From assembly GCA_030817875.1 (NCBI GenBank), contig JAUSZU010000001.1:62001-126000 (forward strand): DNA of 64,000 nt, in the 5' to 3' direction. A model generated the notes under the pieces. The model worked only from the letters and a program-made list of their open reading frames with translations. It was not told the origin of the DNA and did not search any database. The translations under genes and the position numbers were made by a program. This DNA is from Flavobacterium sp. W4I14. GTDB lineage: Bacteria > Bacteroidota > Bacteroidia > Sphingobacteriales > Sphingobacteriaceae. Within the stretch, counting starts at the first letter, position 1. Each line of letters opens with the position of its first letter. Positions 44,149 through 52,214 of the stretch are shown here, piece by piece.

Positions 44149-44197
44149 CGCTATAGCTCCGTAGAAAAAACGGAGGCTGCCGCTGCACCCAGGTTTA
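44149..44197 (+). repeat. Dispersed hairpin element, copy B (CGCTATAG-hairpin-GCTGCCGCTGC)
   Basis: CGCTATAG, hairpin CTCCG/CGGAG, GCTGCCGCTGC, then CAGGTTTA. The flanks match copy A at 18536 exactly while the stem bases differ in a paired way. Confidence 0.7.
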
Positions 44198-44239
44198 GGT
44201 ACTTCTGCATTGCTGCTATTTACGTTTTCCTGCAAATTG

Positions 44240-44281
44240 CCTAAAAACCTTTCCGCCCTCAACCTTTTAACCTTCAGCCTT
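44240..44281 (-). repeat. Heptanucleotide tract overlapping the mnmD stop codon
   Basis: Six 7-base steps, each carrying a CCT or CCC word on the plus strand (for example AACCTTT, TAACCTT, CAGCCTT). The tract covers the last codons and stop of mnmD and continues downstream. Confidence 0.65.
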
Positions 44282-44935
44282 GGTGGCCCTAAGCATTTCC
44301 CTTTTCCCTGGAGCACCAGATAATTTTTCGATGGTAAATCCGCAGGCTTTAACGGCTCTTTTCAGCTTTCCGGTAATGGCGTAGGTAACAAAAGTTCCGC
44401 CTGATTTTAAGAAACTGCAGGCATGTCCAATAATTTCATCACTCCACATTTCGGGCTGGTGCTGCACAGAAAAGGCATCGTAATAAATCACATCAAATTT
44501 TTGGTCGCTTTGGTATTCGGCCAAGGTAGTATGCGCAATTTCTAAGGTGCAAAGCGATGTTAATTTTTGAGGTGTTTTTAACGCTTCAGGGTAATTTGAG
44601 GTAAAATCGGCCCATATTATTGCGGGAACATAGGCAGCGTAACCTGTTTGCTCAATTAGATCTGTAGTAAGCGGAAAGGCTTCGATACTGGTATAGTTAA
44701 GTTTAATGTTATTTGCCGCACAATATTCGAAACTTAAAATAAAGTTCAATCCGGTGCCGAAACCAACTTCCAAAATGGAAACTTCAGTTAAATTAGTGGA
44801 GGCGAATTTTAATCCTGCATCAATAAATACGTGTTTGCTTTCCTGTAATGCGCCATGTTTACTGTGGTAGTGTTCGCCTATAGTTTCATTATAAAGTGTA
44901 TTCGAACCATCAGCAGTAGGCGTTATAATATTCAT
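44267..44935 (-). CDS. mnmD: tRNA (mnm5s2U34) methyltransferase MnmD
   Basis: 222-residue SAM-dependent methyltransferase completing 5-methylaminomethyl-2-thiouridine at tRNA position 34. Here it is a stand-alone MnmD, not fused to MnmC1. Motifs: VFIDAGLKF, ILEVGFGTGLNFILSFEY (SAM loop), TSIEAFPLT, DVIYYDAFSVQHQPEMWS and GGTFVTYAITGKLKRAVKACGF. The final codons merge with a heptad repeat tract, so the last few residues (TKAEG) may come from that repeat. Confidence 0.93.
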   Translation of the reverse strand: MNIITPTADGSNTLYNETIGEHYHSKHGALQESKHVFIDAGLKFASTNLTEVSILEVGFGTGLNFILSFEYCAANNIKLNYTSIEAFPLTTDLIEQTGYAAYVPAIIWADFTSNYPEALKTPQKLTSLCTLEIAHTTLAEYQSDQKFDVIYYDAFSVQHQPEMWSDEIIGHACSFLKSGGTFVTYAITGKLKRAVKACGFTIEKLSGAPGKREMLRATKAEG

Positions 44936-44936
44936 G

Positions 44937-45058
44937 AGCTAGGATTTTAAAAAGGATTCTTGGATTTCAAGATCATGGTGCAAATATAGATATAGGATTA
45001 ATATGATTTTTGGATTAGCTAGGATTTTAAGGATTCTTGGATTTCAAGATCATGGTGT
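44937..45058. repeat. Direct repeat of about 42 bases, two copies
   Basis: Copies at 44937-44980 and 45017-45058 begin AGCTAGGATTTTAA and end TTTCAAGATCATGGTG. The first has three extra A. Shorter echoes (TTCTGGATTTCAGGAT) follow near 45080. Confidence 0.8.
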
Positions 45059-45158
45059 AGGTGTAAATACAATATTTAAACGATTTCTGGATTTCAGGAT
45101 AAATTAGCCAGAGATAGGAGGTGAAGTTAATCCGCTTTAGTCTTATTACTTCCAACCC

Positions 45159-45249
45159 CTGACTTTTCTCTTTGTCCTTTCAGCTTTAATCTTCAAATTT
45201 CACACCTCCGTTCCCAGGCTTTCCGACCTTTATCACCACCTTACCTAAA
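45159..45249 (+). repeat. Degenerate heptanucleotide tract
   Basis: Consecutive 7-base steps ending CTT dominate (TTCTCTT, TGTCCTT, TCAGCTT, TAATCTT, and later CAGGCTT and CCACCTT). Three of these words recur in order at 45311-45331. Confidence 0.6.
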
Positions 45250-45303
45250 CTCACGTAAGTTTTGCTTAGCTAATTAATCCTCGGACCCCGGGCGTCCGGC
45301 CTC

Positions 45304-45387
45304 TGACTTTTTCTCTTTCAGCTTTAATCTTTTGTTGTTAGCTTTGATCTCACCTAAACCCTAAACCCTAAACCCTAAACCCTAAAA
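45304..45387 (+). repeat. Heptanucleotide tract ending in telomere-like CCTAAAC units at an ATG
   Basis: Twelve 7-base steps: a diverged part with CTT-type units, then four perfect CCTAAAC units (45353-45380) and CCTAAAA, which is followed immediately by the MmcQ/YjbR start codon. The unit equals the plant-type telomere repeat by sequence only. Confidence 0.85.
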
Positions 45388-45726
45388 ATGGATATCGAAT
45401 CTTTCAGAGAATATTGTTTGAATTTACCTGGTACAACCGAGGGAATGAAATGGGGACATTTATGCTTTATGATTGAAGAAAAAATGTATTTCATTATCGC
45501 TATTGATGAAGATAACAGTTTTTCTATAAAGTGTGATCCCGAAGAGTTTGACGCATTAACGGCCAGAGATGGAATACAACAGGCCCACCATATGGCTAAA
45601 CGACAATGGATCCGTGTCGATAACCTGGAGGTGTTTAACGAAACAGAACTGAAAAAAAGAGTGGCCGATTCGAGGGCGATGGTTTTAGCTAAATTACCTA
45701 AGAAAACACAGGCGAAGTACGCTTAA
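45388..45726 (+). CDS. MmcQ/YjbR-family protein
   Basis: 112 residues of the small MmcQ/YjbR family: FREYCLNLPGTTEGMKWGHLCFMIEEKMYFII, then FSIKCDPEEFDAL, AHHMAKRQWIRVDN and a C-terminal helix. Members have a CyaY-like double-wing DNA-binding fold with no clear role. Its ATG directly abuts four CCTAAAC repeats, leaving no normal ribosome site or promoter in the last 35 bases, so expression may depend on repeat number or on a distant promoter. Confidence 0.88.
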   Translation: MDIESFREYCLNLPGTTEGMKWGHLCFMIEEKMYFIIAIDEDNSFSIKCDPEEFDALTARDGIQQAHHMAKRQWIRVDNLEVFNETELKKRVADSRAMVLAKLPKKTQAKYA

Positions 45727-45753
45727 ATTTTAGAATATCTTCAATGCAATGTC

Positions 45754-46218
45754 CTATACAAGTTTCTTTAAGGCCATAATGTAGCCGATGTGCATACCCT
45801 CATGGAAAGGGATAAAGTTTATTGCATCTTCTATCGAGTTTAATTTCATGCCATAACGTTTATCCCAAGGATCGAACTTTAGAAAAATACCATTAGCATA
45901 ATCAGTGGCTAAACGATCCAAACTGTTTAAGAGTGCATCGGAAATAGAATTAATCTCTTCCTGTCCAATAAACTTTTCAGGCTTTGTCCCGCTTAAAAAC
46001 GGTGAAAAGTGCTCGTCTTTAACAGTTATCGCTAAGCCCGATCTTATATAACACATATTTTGTTGCGCTGCAGTTAAATGCGCAATATTCCAAATAATAT
46101 TATTGTTAAAACCTGCTGGAATTTTGTTTAATTGCTCGATGCTCAAATCTTTTACCAGTTCTGAAATAAAAATTCTGGTGTTTTTAATCTGGGCGATGGT
46201 AGCAAGTGTGTCAGTCAT
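45754..46218 (-). CDS. DinB-family protein
   Basis: 154-residue four-helix protein of the DinB/YfiT superfamily: WNIAHLTAAQQNMCYIRSGL carries the first His ligand and FIPFHEGMHIGYIMALKKL the last two, giving the usual three-His metal site. Relatives include thiol transferases that use bacillithiol or mycothiol, which fits the presence of bshB1 in this genome, but the link is inference. Confidence 0.85.
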   Translation of the reverse strand: MTDTLATIAQIKNTRIFISELVKDLSIEQLNKIPAGFNNNIIWNIAHLTAAQQNMCYIRSGLAITVKDEHFSPFLSGTKPEKFIGQEEINSISDALLNSLDRLATDYANGIFLKFDPWDKRYGMKLNSIEDAINFIPFHEGMHIGYIMALKKLV

Positions 46219-46241
46219 TTAATTATTTTATCGACAGTAAC

Positions 46242-47054
46242 TTACTGCTCATTTTTAGTTTCCTCTTTTGTTTCCTTCTTTTGTGTATCGTCTTTTTTTA
46301 TGCCTTTATCAGCATTCAGTTCTTTCGACTTCATGATATTAAAACGGTACATGTCTTCAATGCCTACCAGTTTTCTGGTACACTTTTCAATATCGGTTCC
46401 TTCTTGCCATAAATATGGACGGAAACTATAAGTCTTGGTGCCATCTAAATTCGCAATAAACTGGTCCCAATTGCTCCAACGTAAACCTTTGTAAAATTTA
46501 GAAAGATCGCTATCAAAACAGAAAACAAGAAACTCACCATATCCCGCACCAAGTGGTTGCCATGTTAAGGAATTTGGCTCCAGGTAATACACGTTTTTAA
46601 TGTCTTTACCCAAGCCGCCATAATTGATGGCAAAGAAACCACCTACAGCGTCATCAGCAATTAACAGATACGGGATGTTATCGCCATATTCTTTTATGGT
46701 TTTGCCTTTGTTCCATTCGGCAACATTTCGGCTCAATCGTTCACTGCCCGAGCCTAAGATTCTAATCCAGCCATTATCAACCATAATGCCGCCGGTATTG
46801 TAAATTACCGAACCAAGTGTAGCATAGGTAGTCATTTGTGAGTGGTATAAAACTTCTTTTGCTTTTGCAGAATCTACTGGTAAAATCTCCACCTTATTTT
46901 TGGCAGAATCGATCCACTTTTTTACCAACGGCCAGGCCGGATCGGTTTTATTTACCAATGCTTCGAGACTGATTAACTTATTCTCTTGAGCAAAGGTTAT
47001 TGAAGAGAATAAAGTTAAACTTAGGATAAGAATTGTTTTGAATGCGCTTCTCAT
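46242..47054 (-). CDS. DUF2625 family protein with signal peptide
   Basis: 270 residues starting with a signal peptide (ITFAQE). The body carries WPLVKKWIDSAKNKVEILPVD, GSVIYNTGGIMVDNGWIRILGSG, ADDAVGGFFAINYGGLG and LSKFYKGLRWSNWDQF, matching DUF2625, a SUKH-like family of unknown function. A Lys/Glu-rich tail (KKDDTQKKETKEETKNEQ) ends the protein. Related family members often lie near toxin-immunity loci, but no toxin is seen here. Confidence 0.85.
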   Translation of the reverse strand: MRSAFKTILILSLTLFSSITFAQENKLISLEALVNKTDPAWPLVKKWIDSAKNKVEILPVDSAKAKEVLYHSQMTTYATLGSVIYNTGGIMVDNGWIRILGSGSERLSRNVAEWNKGKTIKEYGDNIPYLLIADDAVGGFFAINYGGLGKDIKNVYYLEPNSLTWQPLGAGYGEFLVFCFDSDLSKFYKGLRWSNWDQFIANLDGTKTYSFRPYLWQEGTDIEKCTRKLVGIEDMYRFNIMKSKELNADKGIKKDDTQKKETKEETKNEQ

Positions 47055-47129
47055 GAAAAAGGGGCTTATGTTTTTCCAAAGATAGAATGATAATTAAGAA
47101 TTGTTGAAAGGAGTGGGATAATTTTTGAT

Positions 47130-47250
47130 TAATCGTGCAGTAGGATGTTGCCATCCGCCTGATTCTTTCTATATAAAATTGATTAATTCGATGAATTGAA
47201 TTGAATTGATAATTCAGCCAGTGTCAGATGGTAACATCCGACACCACGCA
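47130..47250. repeat. Double-hairpin repeat unit, copy 1
   Basis: Begins TAATCGTGCAG with a GGATGTTGCCATCC hairpin and ends with GTGTCAGATG...CATCCGACAC followed by CACGC. The two hairpins are inverted relatives of each other, as in BIME elements. Confidence 0.8.
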
Positions 47251-47310
47251 TATTTGGATTAGATATTGAGTTGATTATTGGTTCGTGGAGACACAAACCA
47301 AGGCGGTGAA

Positions 47311-47428
47311 TAATCGTGCAGTCGGATGTTGCCATCCGACTGATTTATTCAACATCTAAAAAGAATTGATTAATTCGATGAATTGATAATTTCAGCCAGT
47401 GTCAGATGGTAATATCTGACACCACGCC
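47311..47428. repeat. Double-hairpin repeat unit, copy 2
   Basis: Same plan as copy 1: CAGTCGGATG/CATCCGACTG hairpin, a spacer with GATTAATTCGATGAATTGA, then GTGTCAGATG/TATCTGACAC. Base changes in one arm are often matched in the other. Confidence 0.8.
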
Positions 47429-47464
47429 TAATTTTTGATTCTTTTGGATGAATACAATCACCTA

Positions 47465-47586
47465 TAATCGTGCAATTGGATGTTACGATCTGACTGAATC
47501 GTTCAATATCTATAGAAACTTGATTGATCCGCAAAATTGAATTGATAATTTCGGCCAGCGTCAGATGGTAACATCTGACGCCACGC
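47465..47586. repeat. Double-hairpin repeat unit, copy 3
   Basis: Third copy, more diverged in the first hairpin (GCAATTGGATGTTACGATC) but with a perfect second hairpin GCGTCAGATG/CATCTGACGC. Confidence 0.8.
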
Positions 47587-47599
47587 TAATAAAACAAAA

Positions 47600-47620
47600 C
47601 GCCCCAATTAAATCGGGGCG
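47600..47620 (-). terminator. Terminator of the M13 peptidase gene
   Basis: CGCCCC/GGGGCG stem followed on the minus strand by TTTTGTTTTA, about 95 bases past the stop codon. Confidence 0.75.
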
Positions 47621-47674
47621 CTTTGCATTATAGGGATGATATAAAATAACTGAGTTTAAACAATTGAGTGGAAA

Positions 47675-47716
47675 ACCTTACACCATCTACCTTCCAGCCC
47701 TCCACCTTCCAACTAC
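47675..47716 (-). repeat. Heptanucleotide tract at the M13 stop codon
   Basis: Six 7-base steps (ACCTTAC, ACCATCT, ACCTTCC on the plus strand, then three with a one-base shift) reaching the stop codon at 47715-47713. Confidence 0.65.
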
Positions 47717-49746
47717 CACATTCTAATTCTGTCTTCTGGTTTTTTGTATAATTTATCGCCAGGTTTAACATCAAAAGCATTGTACCATGCATCCATATTT
47801 ACAGGTGCACCGATAGTACGGTACGGGCCTGGAGAATGTGGATCGGTTTTAATTAATTGAGCGGCGCTTTCTGGTAAAATATTACCTCTCCACACCTGCG
47901 CCCAGGCAAGGAAGAAACGCTGATCTGGTGTAAAACCATCAATTTTTTCATTGCTTTGACCTTGCTTAGTCATTTTAAAAGCAGTATAAGCAGCATTTAA
48001 GCCTCCTAAATCGCCAATGTTTTCGCCCATGGTTAATTTGCCGATTACATGAACCGTATCCAATACCGTATAAGCATCAAACTGCTCACCTAAAGCTTTT
48101 GTTTTAGCATCAAATTTGGCTTTGTCTTCAGCTGTCCACCAGTTTTTTAAATTACCAGCAGCATCGTACTGACTTCCGCTGTCATCAAAACCATGGCTCA
48201 TTTCATGACCGATTACCGCACCGATACCACCGTAGTTAACAGCATCATCGGCATTTGGATCGAAGAAAGGAAACTGTAAAATACCTGCAGGGAAAACAAT
48301 TTCGTTCAAAGTAGGGCTGTAGTAGGCATTAACCGTTGGAGGGGTCATGCCAAAACGTTTGCGATCTACAGGTTTACCTAATTGATCAACCATTTCGTTG
48401 TAACCCCAAACGCTTGCATTACGTAAGTTTTGGAAGTAGGTGTTTTTATTAATCACCAACCCATCATAGTTTTTCCATTTTTCCGGATAACCCACTTTTG
48501 GTGTAAATGCATGTAATTTAGCTAATGCTTTTTGTTTGGTTTCAGGGCTCATCCACTCTAAGCCATTGATTCTGATTTCGAATGCTTTCCGCAAATTCAC
48601 AATCATCTGGTTCATGCGTTCTTTAGCTTCCGGCTTAAAATACTTGGCTACATAAAGCTGGCCCAGTAATTCGCCAATAGTGCCATCGGTTAAAGATGAC
48701 ATGCGTTGCCAACGTGGTGTTTGTACTTTCTGACCAGTTTGTGCCTGTGTGAAAGCAAAACTCGCCTTAACAAATGGAGAACTTAAACTAGAGGCAGAAC
48801 CTTTTAAAATGTTCCACTCCAGATAAGTTTGCCAATCGGTAACCGGAACCGATTTCAACATTCCATCCAGGCTTGCCATAAATTTAGGCGATGAAACCAG
48901 AACGGTATCTTGATTTTTGATTTTAAATTTAGGCAAATAGGTTGTCCAGTTAATGTCTGGAGTTTTTTTGTTCAGTTCTGCAACAGTAAGTTTGTTGTAG
49001 GTGGCGTAAGGATCACGCATTTCTAAACGGCTCATCTGCGCTTCAGCAAATTGCTTCTCGATTTTGTAAACGGTAGCTGCTTTTTGTTTAGCTTCTTCAG
49101 GGGTACTTCCTGTTAAGGTAAATAGCGTAACCATATACGTGTTATAAGCCTCGCGGATTTTAACACTACGGGTATCATCTTTCAGATAATAATCACGATC
49201 GGGAAGTGTTGTGCCGCCCTGACCAATATTCACCATGTATTTGTTTACATTCTTGCGGTCTTGGCCAACACCCAAGCCGAACATTCCACCACCTAAACCA
49301 TTGGTTCGCATGTAAGCCACCTGATCGAGCACACCTTGAATGTTCTTAATCTGTTTAATTTTCTCTAAATCGGCTTTTATTGGTGTATAGCCCAGTTTTT
49401 CTATGGTTGCGCTATCCATGGCAGCCGTATAAAAATCGCCAACTCTACGCTTAACGGAACCTGCAGGAGCAGATTTATCAGCAGCTGCATCTTCCACTAA
49501 AGATTTAACAGCATTGATGTTGAAATCACGAAGTTCGTTAAATGAACCCCAACGCGTTTCTTTAGCAGGAACAGGATTGTTTTTTATCCACGTGCCGCTT
49601 GCGTAGGTGTAGAAATCGTCGCCTGGCTTAACGGAAAGATCCATGTTAGCAGGGTCGATAAATTTTTTAGTTTGTGCATTTGCAGAAAAGCCTGCAGCGA
49701 CTATACCTAGCGCCGCAAAACATCTTTTCAAATTTTGGTATTTCAT
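47713..49746 (-). CDS. M13-family (neprilysin-like) zinc metallopeptidase
   Basis: 677 residues with a signal peptide (FSANAQT), expected in the periplasm or outside. The N-terminal M13 domain begins NMDLSVKPGDDFYTYASGTWIKNNPVPA. Catalytic residues are intact: HExxH in IGHEMSHGFDDSG near residue 510, third ligand Glu in GENIGDLGGL, NAYYSPTLNEIVFPAGILQFPFF, and the C-terminal DPHSPGPYR and IRMW ending typical of the family. It degrades peptides; specific substrates are unknown. Confidence 0.95.
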   Translation of the reverse strand: MKYQNLKRCFAALGIVAAGFSANAQTKKFIDPANMDLSVKPGDDFYTYASGTWIKNNPVPAKETRWGSFNELRDFNINAVKSLVEDAAADKSAPAGSVKRRVGDFYTAAMDSATIEKLGYTPIKADLEKIKQIKNIQGVLDQVAYMRTNGLGGGMFGLGVGQDRKNVNKYMVNIGQGGTTLPDRDYYLKDDTRSVKIREAYNTYMVTLFTLTGSTPEEAKQKAATVYKIEKQFAEAQMSRLEMRDPYATYNKLTVAELNKKTPDINWTTYLPKFKIKNQDTVLVSSPKFMASLDGMLKSVPVTDWQTYLEWNILKGSASSLSSPFVKASFAFTQAQTGQKVQTPRWQRMSSLTDGTIGELLGQLYVAKYFKPEAKERMNQMIVNLRKAFEIRINGLEWMSPETKQKALAKLHAFTPKVGYPEKWKNYDGLVINKNTYFQNLRNASVWGYNEMVDQLGKPVDRKRFGMTPPTVNAYYSPTLNEIVFPAGILQFPFFDPNADDAVNYGGIGAVIGHEMSHGFDDSGSQYDAAGNLKNWWTAEDKAKFDAKTKALGEQFDAYTVLDTVHVIGKLTMGENIGDLGGLNAAYTAFKMTKQGQSNEKIDGFTPDQRFFLAWAQVWRGNILPESAAQLIKTDPHSPGPYRTIGAPVNMDAWYNAFDVKPGDKLYKKPEDRIRMW

Positions 49747-50093
49747 TCGCTTAATAAGTTAGTAATTATGCGAAATTTATGAAATACTAATTAATACTGG
49801 TGTTATATATTAAGAATATTACTTGTTAAACCAGTAGTAAATTTTTGCTAAACCAAGTCGTCTGATAATTTCGGACGCTGAAAAAGAAATTTTAATAGAT
49901 TTCATGATTTTAAATCTTTTATACACTATTAACATTTTTTAACAGAATTTATTGTGCGCTTGTAAAAATTATTGCTATTAAGAACGATTCGGGATAAAGC
50001 ATTTTATTTTCCATAAATTTGAAAACGGTTATCTAAACCTGCGAGGTTTTATCGATAATAAATAAAAATGATATTTAGCATACAATAGATATA
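49747..50093. other. Intergenic 347-base region between divergent genes
   Basis: AT-rich promoter region of the divergent M13 and P-type ATPase genes. Apart from one -7 box at 50014 I see no clear operator or RNA. Confidence 0.5.
50014..50021 (+). promoter_or_regulatory. -7 box (TAAATTTG) upstream of the metal ATPase
   Basis: TAAATTTG fits TAnnTTTG, 73 bases upstream of the ATG. No TTG at the expected distance. Confidence 0.4.
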
Positions 50094-52076
50094 ATGAGCC
50101 ACTCACACGATAAAGAAGATAGCTGTTGCAGCAGTAAAGTAGATCCCGCTCCAAAACATAACCACGATCATGCACACGAAGAAGGCGACGAACACGACCA
50201 CGACCATGGTGGAGATCCGTCGGCCTTTCAAACTTATCTGCCAGCCATTGTAACATTGGTTATGCTGCTGATCGGAATTGCGTTTGACAATCTTTTTACG
50301 GTTCCTGCATTTCAGATCATCCGGCCTTATTGGTATATAATAGCTTATTTACCTGTGGGTATTCCGGTTTTACGCGAGGTTTGGGAAACTTTTAAAGCTA
50401 AAGATTTCTTTACTGAATTCTCTTTAATGTCTATCGCTACAATCGGTGCCTTTGCCATTGGCGAATACCCAGAAGGGGTAACGGTGATGCTTTTTTATAC
50501 CATTGGCGAATTGTTTCAAATGGCTGCAGTAAACCGTGCCAAAAGGAATATTAAAGCTTTGCTCGATGTCCGCGCGGATGTAGCACATGTATTCCGTAAT
50601 GGAAAATACCAAGATGTTAATCCCGAAAAGGTAGAAATTGGCGAAATCATACAAGTAAAGGCTGGTGAGAAAATCCCCTTAGATGGAGAACTGGTCAGCG
50701 ATAAAAGCAGTTTTAATACCGCCGCTTTAACGGGCGAAAGTAAACCGCGTACGATTATTAAGGGGGAATCGATTTTGGCCGGAATGCTTAATCTGGATAA
50801 AGTAATTGAAGTAAAAGTAACCAAGGCTTTTGCCGATAGTGCATTGTCGCGCATTTTGGAAATGGTTCAGAATGCCACTACGCGTAAAGCTAAAACCGAA
50901 CTCTTTATTCGCAAGTTTGCTAAAATATATACACCAATTGTTTTCTTTTTAGCCCTCGCGCTGGTTACTATCCCGATTTTGGTTTTAGGAAGCGAATATC
51001 ATTTCCAAACCTGGTTGTACCGTTCGCTGGTTTTCCTGGTCATATCTTGCCCTTGTGCGCTGGTGATTTCCATCCCTTTGGGTTACTTTGGTGGCATTGG
51101 TGCTGCATCGGCACATGGAATTCTTTTTAAAGGCTCTAATTTCCTTGATTTAATTACCAAGCTGAATACTGTTGTAATGGATAAAACGGGAACCTTGACA
51201 AAAGGTGTTTTTAAGGTTCAGAAAGTAGAAAGCAGTATCGATGAGGCAACGTTTTTGAATTTATTAACTGCCGTTGAAGCAAAATCAACCCATCCAATTG
51301 CCAAGGCCATTGTAGAATACGCAGGCCAGAAAGAAATTCATCCCGCCGAAAATATTGAGGAAATTGCTGGAATGGGCTTAAAGGGATCGGTAAATGGCAA
51401 AGCGGTTTTGGCAGGGAATGCAAAGCTTTTAGCGAAATTTAATATTGCCTTTGATGCCAAGATTACAGCTATTGAAGAAAGTATTGTGGTTGTTGCCGTT
51501 GACGAAAAATATGTAGGATATGTTTTAATTGCCGATGAAATAAAAGAAGACGCCGCAGAAGCTATCAAACAGCTTCATGAAAACGGAATAAAACAGGTTG
51601 TGATGCTGAGCGGTGATAAAACTTCAATTGTTAAAAAAGTCGCAGCAGGTTTAGGTATAGATACTTATTTTGGCGATTTATTACCTGAAGATAAAGTAGT
51701 CAGGCTTGAAGAAATTAAAAGGGACAAAAGTAAGGTGGTAGCTTTTGTTGGCGATGGAATAAATGATACGCCTGTTTTGGCCATTAGCGACATTGGTATT
51801 GCCATGGGGGCAATGGGAAGCGATGCTGCTATTGAAACAGCTGATGTAGTTATCCAAACCGATCAGCCTTCTAAAATTGCAACTGCCGTTAAAATCGGAA
51901 AGGCAACTAAAAAGGTTGTGATCCAGAATATCGTATTGGCATTCGCGGTAAAAGCATTGGTTTTAATTTTAGGTGCGGGCGGTATTGCCACCATGTGGGA
52001 AGCTGTTTTTGCCGATGTTGGTGTTGCACTTTTGGCCATTTTAAATGCAGTGAGGATACAGAAAATGAAGTTTTAG
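50094..52076 (+). CDS. Heavy-metal-exporting P1B-type ATPase (Zn/Cd/Pb type)
   Basis: 660 residues. The N terminus is rich in His and Asp (DHAHEEGDEHDHDHGG) and Cys (SCCSSK), replacing the usual ferredoxin-like metal domain. Then come membrane segments, the phosphatase motif LTGESKPR, the transmembrane metal motif SCPCALVISIPLGYFGG, phosphorylation site DKTGTLTKG, the HP pair in STHPIAKAI, and the hinge VGDGINDTPVLAISDIGIAMG. CPC plus the His-rich tail suggests zinc or cadmium export. No metalloregulator gene is adjacent. Confidence 0.93.
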   Translation: MSHSHDKEDSCCSSKVDPAPKHNHDHAHEEGDEHDHDHGGDPSAFQTYLPAIVTLVMLLIGIAFDNLFTVPAFQIIRPYWYIIAYLPVGIPVLREVWETFKAKDFFTEFSLMSIATIGAFAIGEYPEGVTVMLFYTIGELFQMAAVNRAKRNIKALLDVRADVAHVFRNGKYQDVNPEKVEIGEIIQVKAGEKIPLDGELVSDKSSFNTAALTGESKPRTIIKGESILAGMLNLDKVIEVKVTKAFADSALSRILEMVQNATTRKAKTELFIRKFAKIYTPIVFFLALALVTIPILVLGSEYHFQTWLYRSLVFLVISCPCALVISIPLGYFGGIGAASAHGILFKGSNFLDLITKLNTVVMDKTGTLTKGVFKVQKVESSIDEATFLNLLTAVEAKSTHPIAKAIVEYAGQKEIHPAENIEEIAGMGLKGSVNGKAVLAGNAKLLAKFNIAFDAKITAIEESIVVVAVDEKYVGYVLIADEIKEDAAEAIKQLHENGIKQVVMLSGDKTSIVKKVAAGLGIDTYFGDLLPEDKVVRLEEIKRDKSKVVAFVGDGINDTPVLAISDIGIAMGAMGSDAAIETADVVIQTDQPSKIATAVKIGKATKKVVIQNIVLAFAVKALVLILGAGGIATMWEAVFADVGVALLAILNAVRIQKMKF

Positions 52077-52094
52077 TACATTTATCCTTTTACC

Positions 52095-52118
52095 ATTAAG
52101 AAATTAAGATAGTTAAGG
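52095..52118 (+). repeat. Octanucleotide tract after the metal ATPase gene
   Basis: Three 8-base units ATTAAGAA, ATTAAGAT, AGTTAAGG, 18 bases past the stop codon. Confidence 0.6.
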
Positions 52119-52214
52119 AATGCCTAAAACTTAATGTCCTCAATTTCATAATGGTATTAAGATATGTTGGAAAATAGAAAGTCCGGATTACTATAAAAAT
52201 TAGTATATTCGTTT

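Larger units (their letters stand above)
44936..45387. other. Gene-free 452-base region: direct repeat plus long heptad tract
   Basis: No gene. A direct repeat of about 42 bases (44937-44980 and 45017-45058) is followed by degenerate 7-nt periodic DNA over most of 45159-45387. Confidence 0.7.
47055..47712. other. Gene-free 658-base region with three BIME-like units
   Basis: No gene. It contains three copies of a roughly 120-base double-hairpin unit, a terminator, and a heptad tract next to the M13 stop codon. All are listed separately. Confidence 0.75.

Noticed and set aside
45353..45387. Telomere or linear-replicon end
   Set aside because: The CCTAAAC run is only about 35 bases, inside normal chromosomal genes, with no hairpin end or telomere resolvase.
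46242..47054. Immunity protein of a toxin system
   Set aside because: DUF2625 is SUKH-like, but no toxin, secretion or polymorphic-toxin gene is adjacent.
47130..47586. CRISPR array
   Set aside because: Units are about 120 bases, internally palindromic, and the spacers between units are repetitive or of uneven length. There are no cas genes.
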